From Burhinus oedicnemus (Eukaryota; Chordata; Aves; Charadriiformes; Burhinidae), in NCBI GenBank assembly GCA_008921705.1, contig VFFE01007738.1, positions 2,101,732 to 2,165,731 of the forward strand: a stretch of 64,000 nucleotides of DNA, read 5' to 3'. The notes under the pieces were generated by a model, which saw only the letters and a program-made list of their open reading frames with translations, was not told where the DNA came from and ran no database searches. The translations under genes were made by a program, and so were the position numbers. Below are positions 59,031 through 64,000 of the stretch, piece after piece (positions within the stretch are counted from its first letter, which is position 1; each line of letters opens with the position of its first letter).

Positions 59031-59389
59031 TATCCTAATATAAATGTTAATGTAATATTACATATCTAATATTTTCCTCCTTCTTGCAGGTTTTTTCTTG
59101 ATTGGTATCTTATGGCAATTAGCTTCATAGTTTATTTGTTGATTGCTTTAAAAGGTGTTTACTTCTAGCACTGTAAACCATTTTTTTTATTTGCAATTTA
59201 TTTGAAAATCTCTAGGTTTTGAAATAATGGAAATCATAAAGAGGATGACCTTATTCGCTTTTTCTTTGATGTTCCTTACATTTTTCTATCCCTTACCCTG
59301 TCTGCCCAGTTTTTAACCAGCCATTTCTTAAAGAACACCTTTTGGAGTAATTTTCGCATTGAAATATGTAGCATATTATGTGCTGAGTG

Positions 59390-59500
59390 TGTCTGAGGAC
59401 AAAGACCAAAGGCTGTCCTGCTTCTGTGCTTGCTGAATAAAGATTTCTCTTCCTGCCTAGTTTACTCCAGCTTCGTGATTTGTTTCATTCTGAGTGTATC
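59390..59500 (+). other. possible LTR-like segment with polyadenylation signal
   Basis: AATAAA at 59436-59441 lies after a C/T-rich stretch and is followed by CTTCCTGCCTAG and a TTCGTGATTTG segment. This resembles the R-U5 part of retroviral LTRs or a transcript 3' end. No partner repeat, TG...CA ends or target-site duplication could be found. Confidence 0.18.
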
Positions 59501-60154
59501 TACCACTTTTTTCCAATCATTTACTATTAAAGTGAAGATGCAGAAGTCCTGGAATGTCTGTCTTCTCAGAAACTCTCCATTTTGGAGAAATGCTTGAATT
59601 CCATTTTCTTCCTGTGTCTGCAGTGTTGTCAGATATAGGTACTACACCAAATCAAAACGAAGTAGTGCAGGAAAAGGTTGGAAACATGTTTAGCTTGATG
59701 CAACGGACTATTACTTTCACATTTTGGAATTAACCCTGACAAAAGGTTGTCCCTGTGAGAGCGGAGGGTTCATGCCCTTTGTGCACCATGTGTGTTGTTA
59801 TTTCCATAGTCAGCTTTTTTCACTACGTTTCCCCTGGCTGAACCTATAACCCTTCCAGAAATTCCCAGGTCCCTCCTGGCTGTTGGACATCTCACAACAG
59901 ACTTTGCTGAAGTTGCTGTTGTGGCAGAAGGTGGGATATGGTAAATGTAAGGACAGCGTGCATTGTCGACTCCCAGGTAGATGATTTCAAATGATATTCA
60001 AATGCTGTTGTTGCTGAGGCTGTCTTGATTCTTGACAGAGTGAATAGTTTGATGTGAGATGTGTGGGAATGACAGTCATGCCTTTATGGTGGTGTGCATG
60101 AACAGGTGCATTTTCTGTAACATACAAAGTGATTATTTGGTCTCATTAGGACCG

Positions 60155-60365
60155 AAGTGTCATATTTTGGGCAGCAAATGCAAGAAGGGTATGGACCATA
60201 AGAAGAGACTTTTCACAAAATCAATGAGAACGGTCAGAGGTTTGGAAAACACATACCTTTCCTGTGCTTGTCTTCAGAGCAGCATGTCCACAGCAGCCCC
60301 AGGAGAGACATCCTGCAGGGAAGACTAGTTTGGGAGACCTCTTGAGGTTCCCTCTAACCATGTTT
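60155..60365 (+). mobile_element. possible old CR1 fragment
   Basis: GGTCAGAGGTTTGGAAAACA resembles an ORF2 segment of old CR1 types, and TTGGGAGACCTCTTGAGGTTCCCTCTAACC resembles a diverged CR1 3' UTR end (given here in two parts: TTGGGAGACCTC and TTGAGGTTCCC). Sequence between them is not alignable by eye. Confidence 0.3.
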
Positions 60366-61718
60366 GCTAGTATTTCTCTGATATCTGAGAATATTTCAAC
60401 TGGGTGATACGTATCTGAATGATATTTCAACCAAAAGATGCATTCACTCATTTAAGTGTTCAGACAGCTATATCATTGTATAATTCATTACCTTCACTGT
60501 TCATGCAAATAAAGTGTGTCGAAGAGATACTCTGACATTGAATTTTAAGTTTGGGTGCCATGAAGGATCAGTTCTTGAATTGCAGCAGCCCCCAGGAAAT
60601 AATTGTTTTTGTTATGGTTGCTATAGCATTAAAATAGTACTAAAGTGCCCTTTGCCTGATAGTACTTACTAGTCTTACACAGAAAGAATAAAAATCCTAA
60701 AGTTCTCTGCAAAGATTGTTAGTAGGTGGCATAATTTTTTTTAAAAAGGTCTCATCATTCCCAAATAATTCATGCTTTTGTGCATTAAAAACTCTTTTTT
60801 CCCAATGTTACCTATTTCTTCCAATGAGGTTGTAGTTCTGGGCTACATCCAAGTGAGACATGGAATTTCTGACACAAAATACACGGACAAATATCACACT
60901 AAAGTAATTCACAATCCAAATTTTTTTTTTCCTTCTTTATCAGAAATTTCATGCTGGTTACAGACCGTATACTGCAGGGAGTGATCCAAATATGTTGTTT
61001 TCACAATTAAGCAAGTCATTTTTTCCCTGTGCAAAACATGAGTTAACCTTTCAGAGGCAGGAGGTGCTCCCTGCTGCGTGGAGGGCTGCGTTCGCCGTTG
61101 CACGCCACTGACTTTGCGGACCCCTCGCGTGTGGTTGACATGTCTGGCAGACACCTGTGCTGCAGGTCACCTCCTGCATGATTGCAGGGCACGAAATAAC
61201 CCCCCAGGTGCCAAAGCCATCCAGTGACTGAAGAAGGGATAAAAATAAAATATTAAATCATTAAGACAGGTTGCCATCTTCACCCCTTGCTATTTACTTG
61301 AACTACCTGAAACTGCAGCCTAAATTCCAAATAGATCTTCTGGGTATGTATTGGAAGAAAACCCAAATTATTAAACACATTCTAAAACTAGTACTTTATA
61401 ATGGCATCCAGTCCTCAGTTGTTAATGCCTAAATAAGTATAGTGCTAATAATAAATGAACAAGTCAATTGGAAAAGTAGATTTTGGCACAAAACCATTAT
61501 TAAATAGACAAGCCAAATTAGTTTAAACAAAGGTACATCAGTATTATTACAAACTTGCCTCTCAGGGACTTTTCATCAGTTTATAGACATCAGTCTTTGA
61601 AAACTATCACCCAGATAAGCTGCATCATCAGGAAACACAGACTTGGGGAAAGAACTGTGTTTTCTCTTGTGCCAGGAGAACAGTATTCAACGTTTGGAGG
61701 GAACGGGGAGGTGTTGCA

Positions 61719-61777
61719 GTACAAGGTACATGTACATTGTACTAGGAGGTATGCACGTGCCTCCCACAGGTATACCT
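61719..61777. other. cluster of three palindromes
   Basis: 61719-61742 is a 24-base near-palindrome (22 of 24 positions) around a perfect GTACATGTAC centre. 61753-61760 is GCACGTGC, which contains a CACGTG E-box. 61768-61777 is AGGTATACCT. All three sit within 59 bases. They could be binding sites for dimeric factors or chance. Confidence 0.5.
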
Positions 61778-62137
61778 ACCGAGCAGCGGCTCACGCTGCT
61801 GTGGAATTAAGTGGCTTCTTAGGTGAGTGACCCATAGAATAGCTCTTTCCAAAAAACACCTGGTTTTAGCTGCTTCCAAAGAGGATAGCTGTCAGAAACT
61901 GGCAGGGGCTGAGACAGCGCAGCAGAGTTTGCATCGACGGCGAGACGGAGCAGCTCATGCTGTTCGCACTTTGTGGCTTCATGGGTTTACAGCTCCTTCT
62001 AATATTTGTGTTGGCTTCAGGCCACATTAATTAAGTTAAATACCATCATTCATTCCTGAGGCAAAAATGACCTCGAAGTTGCTTAAAATTCTTGCAGGTA
62101 CTTAAAGAGATGCAAATTCTGCAGCAGAAGGGCAGCT

Positions 62138-62159
62138 GGGGGTGGCTGGGCTGGGGGGG
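62138..62159 (+). other. G-quadruplex motif
   Basis: G runs at 62138-62142, 62148-62150 and 62153-62159 (the last can be split in two) meet the G3+N1-7 pattern with four runs. A small CpG cluster follows at about 62190-62310. Confidence 0.6.
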
Positions 62160-62829
62160 AGGAGGTGGCTCTCAGGGACAATGGTTGCAGTGGCCGGCAG
62201 TAGGCTGTCCCTCTGTGGGCGCTGTGCCGATGCACAGCTCGCGCGGCGGTGCCTCAGTGAGATGCCAGAGCAACCAGAGACCCCGTTCCGGTAGGCGAGT
62301 TGTAGAGTACAAGATACGGTCCCAGACTTCTACAGATATGCTTTCAGCACCAATTCTTCCTGGTTTTTCGCTAGATTCAGTATGCAGGAATTGCCCTTCC
62401 TAAACCTGGGACCTATGAACTTTCCTCATTCCCATTGCTTCACGCCCTTGCAGTGAAACACATCCCCTGGCACCATGGCGTGACTCGGTGTGAGAAGCCA
62501 CAAGCAGTACTGACGCTTTTCTTCTTTTCCTCTTACCTGCCCATCACAAAGTGTCAGCTCAGTGCACTGGTTTGAGCGACACAGGACTAATTTCTCTTCT
62601 AATGCTCAGGAAAACTGCATTTTCAGAAGACTCTACTGTCTGAATTTGTGAAAATATTTACTCTATAGCCAGCTATGGTGTGTGGGTTTCAAGGTCTCAG
62701 TGTTTTCGAGCTGGCCAGGGGCAGGGATGAGGAGGAGCCAGACCCGGGCACTTGACCCAAGCTGGCCAACAGGATTATTTCATACCATGAAAGGCACGTT
62801 CAATAGAAACTAGAAAGTTTGCTGATGAG

Positions 62830-62843
62830 TTCTCTCTCTCTCT
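62830..62843. repeat. TC microsatellite
   Basis: A short run of TC dinucleotides. Confidence 0.75.
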
Positions 62844-64000
62844 TGATGGTGGCGATCCTGAGAACTTCTTGCCCTGGTGCCAGACCTTGAGCCCTTCTCT
62901 TCCTCCCGAAGCCATAGCGCTCCCAGTGTCCCACATTGGCTGTCCCCTGCTGGGAATGCATGGCTTCCCACAGATAGAATGGGCTGAGTATAATCCTGGT
63001 GTATTTTAGATTGGTATTGGGATCAATACTGGTTCTTTAGTGTTACTCAGGTCAATTATTTAGTCATATTTTATTAAATCTGTTTATATTTCAACCCTCA
63101 GGTTTCCTTGTTTTTTCCCAATTCCCCTTCCCAGGTGGAGAGGGGTCATCAGGTGAGAGAATAATTGTCTAAATGACAATAAATTGTTGTGGGTTCCTCA
63201 AACCATAACACCCAGGGGCAGCCCAGGGTATCTCGATGGAGGAGGGGAAGGCAGGTGGGCACTGCCCATGGCATGGTGGCCAGATGGCTCCTCAGAGCTG
63301 GTGTGGCCACCTTCACCCCACACCATGGTCTACATGGCAGCACCTCCTGGGGGGCGACACCATCACCGGAGCAGAGCTTGCGTAGAGCCGGCGTATGCCA
63401 TCCCTCACAGGCTGCCCAAGCCTGGGAACTGACAGCAATTCACACCAAAGCACAGCAAAACCTTGTCTCCCTCCAGCACCAGGACTAACCAAGACACAAA
63501 GGAGGACGAGCTCAACAGCAGGCATCTGCTCTGGTAGCACGAGCTGTGGGCAACCCACAGAGGCACTTTACAGGAAAAGCAGGTAAATGCCAGAGTTTCA
63601 GCACTGCTCGGGGAAGGTGTGGCAGCGAACCGCTGCCAGGATGTGTCCAGAGGGGACACCAAGGGCTGTGGGTGGTATCTCCCCACACTCAGCCAGCCGT
63701 GCCTTCCCGCAGGAGTAGAAGGAAGTTACCCCGCTACTTTCAGGAGTATCTTCTAATTTGATCAGGCTGCTCATGATCGAGCACATCAGTTACCAGTCGC
63801 TAAACACAAATAACTGTACCGACATCCAGCACAAGTTAATTCCAAAGAGACTGTACAATCTGCTCACATCCTCCGGCAGGGTCCCCCCAACCCTTCCAGT
63901 TGCCTGTCACCAGACAAAGATGTCACCATCCCACATGGAGTATGTGGCTACTGGGCTTATGCTGAGATCCTTGAACAACAGGGTGACTCATTTGTGCAAT

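Larger units (their letters stand above)
57821..64000. other. mostly unique non-coding sequence
   Basis: No confident gene was found. Separate entries cover a possible exon at 58507-58770, a MIR-like fragment near 58940, a possible LTR-like end near 59390, a weak CR1-like segment near 60150, palindromes at 61719-61777 and a G-rich motif at 62138. The last 1.5 kb is GC-richer, with overlapping frames on both strands and no domain. Confidence 0.45.

Overview
This window looks like nuclear DNA of a bird. The strongest evidence is a set of CR1 LINE retrotransposon copies with the avian-type 3' end: the 'GGGACCT...CCAACC' block followed by a short ATTCTATG/ATTCTGTG tail. At least eleven copies are clear and up to three older ones are probable. 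They lie on both strands and are all 5' truncated. Non-repeat sequence is AT-rich to balanced, with monomer runs and TA/TG microsatellites. There is one assembly gap of 20 N (15729-15748). I found no feature of bacterial, organellar or plasmid DNA, no rRNA or tRNA gene, and no CRISPR array.

I recognise no functional protein-coding gene. The window reads as intergenic or long-intron sequence. The only reading frames with recognisable protein content are remnants of the CR1 reverse-transcriptase ORF, chiefly 24300-25188 (+) and 41238-41705 (-). Weaker candidates, all unconfirmed, are a decayed coding sequence at 44532-45511 (-) that may come from an old endogenous retrovirus, a possible terminal exon at 58507-58770 (+), and an orphan stop-free stretch at 39694-40539 (+).

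Layout. 1-15 kb: no recognisable CR1, TA microsatellites, a dispersed 62-bp direct repeat (851 and 2369), and a CpG-rich segment at 10141-10560 with a smaller GC-rich patch at 9640-9775. 15-25.3 kb: CR1 copies, including a head-to-head pair of different subfamilies (21172-22131) and the longest copy (24300-25272). 25.3-31.4 kb: unique sequence, possibly with conserved noncoding elements. 31.4-41.7 kb: four CR1 copies and the orphan open frame. 41.7-56.5 kb: no clear CR1, a 41-bp tandem duplication, the decayed coding sequence and a 12-bp minisatellite. 56.5-57.8 kb: three CR1 fragments of different ages. 57.8-64 kb: mostly unique sequence with a MIR-like fragment, a possible exon and a palindrome cluster.

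No set of genes here works together as a system. The main biological content is a layered record of retrotransposition: three CR1 3'-end types plus older, heavily decayed copies. The CpG-rich segment is the best candidate for regulatory function. I saw nothing that supports a previously undescribed gene system.
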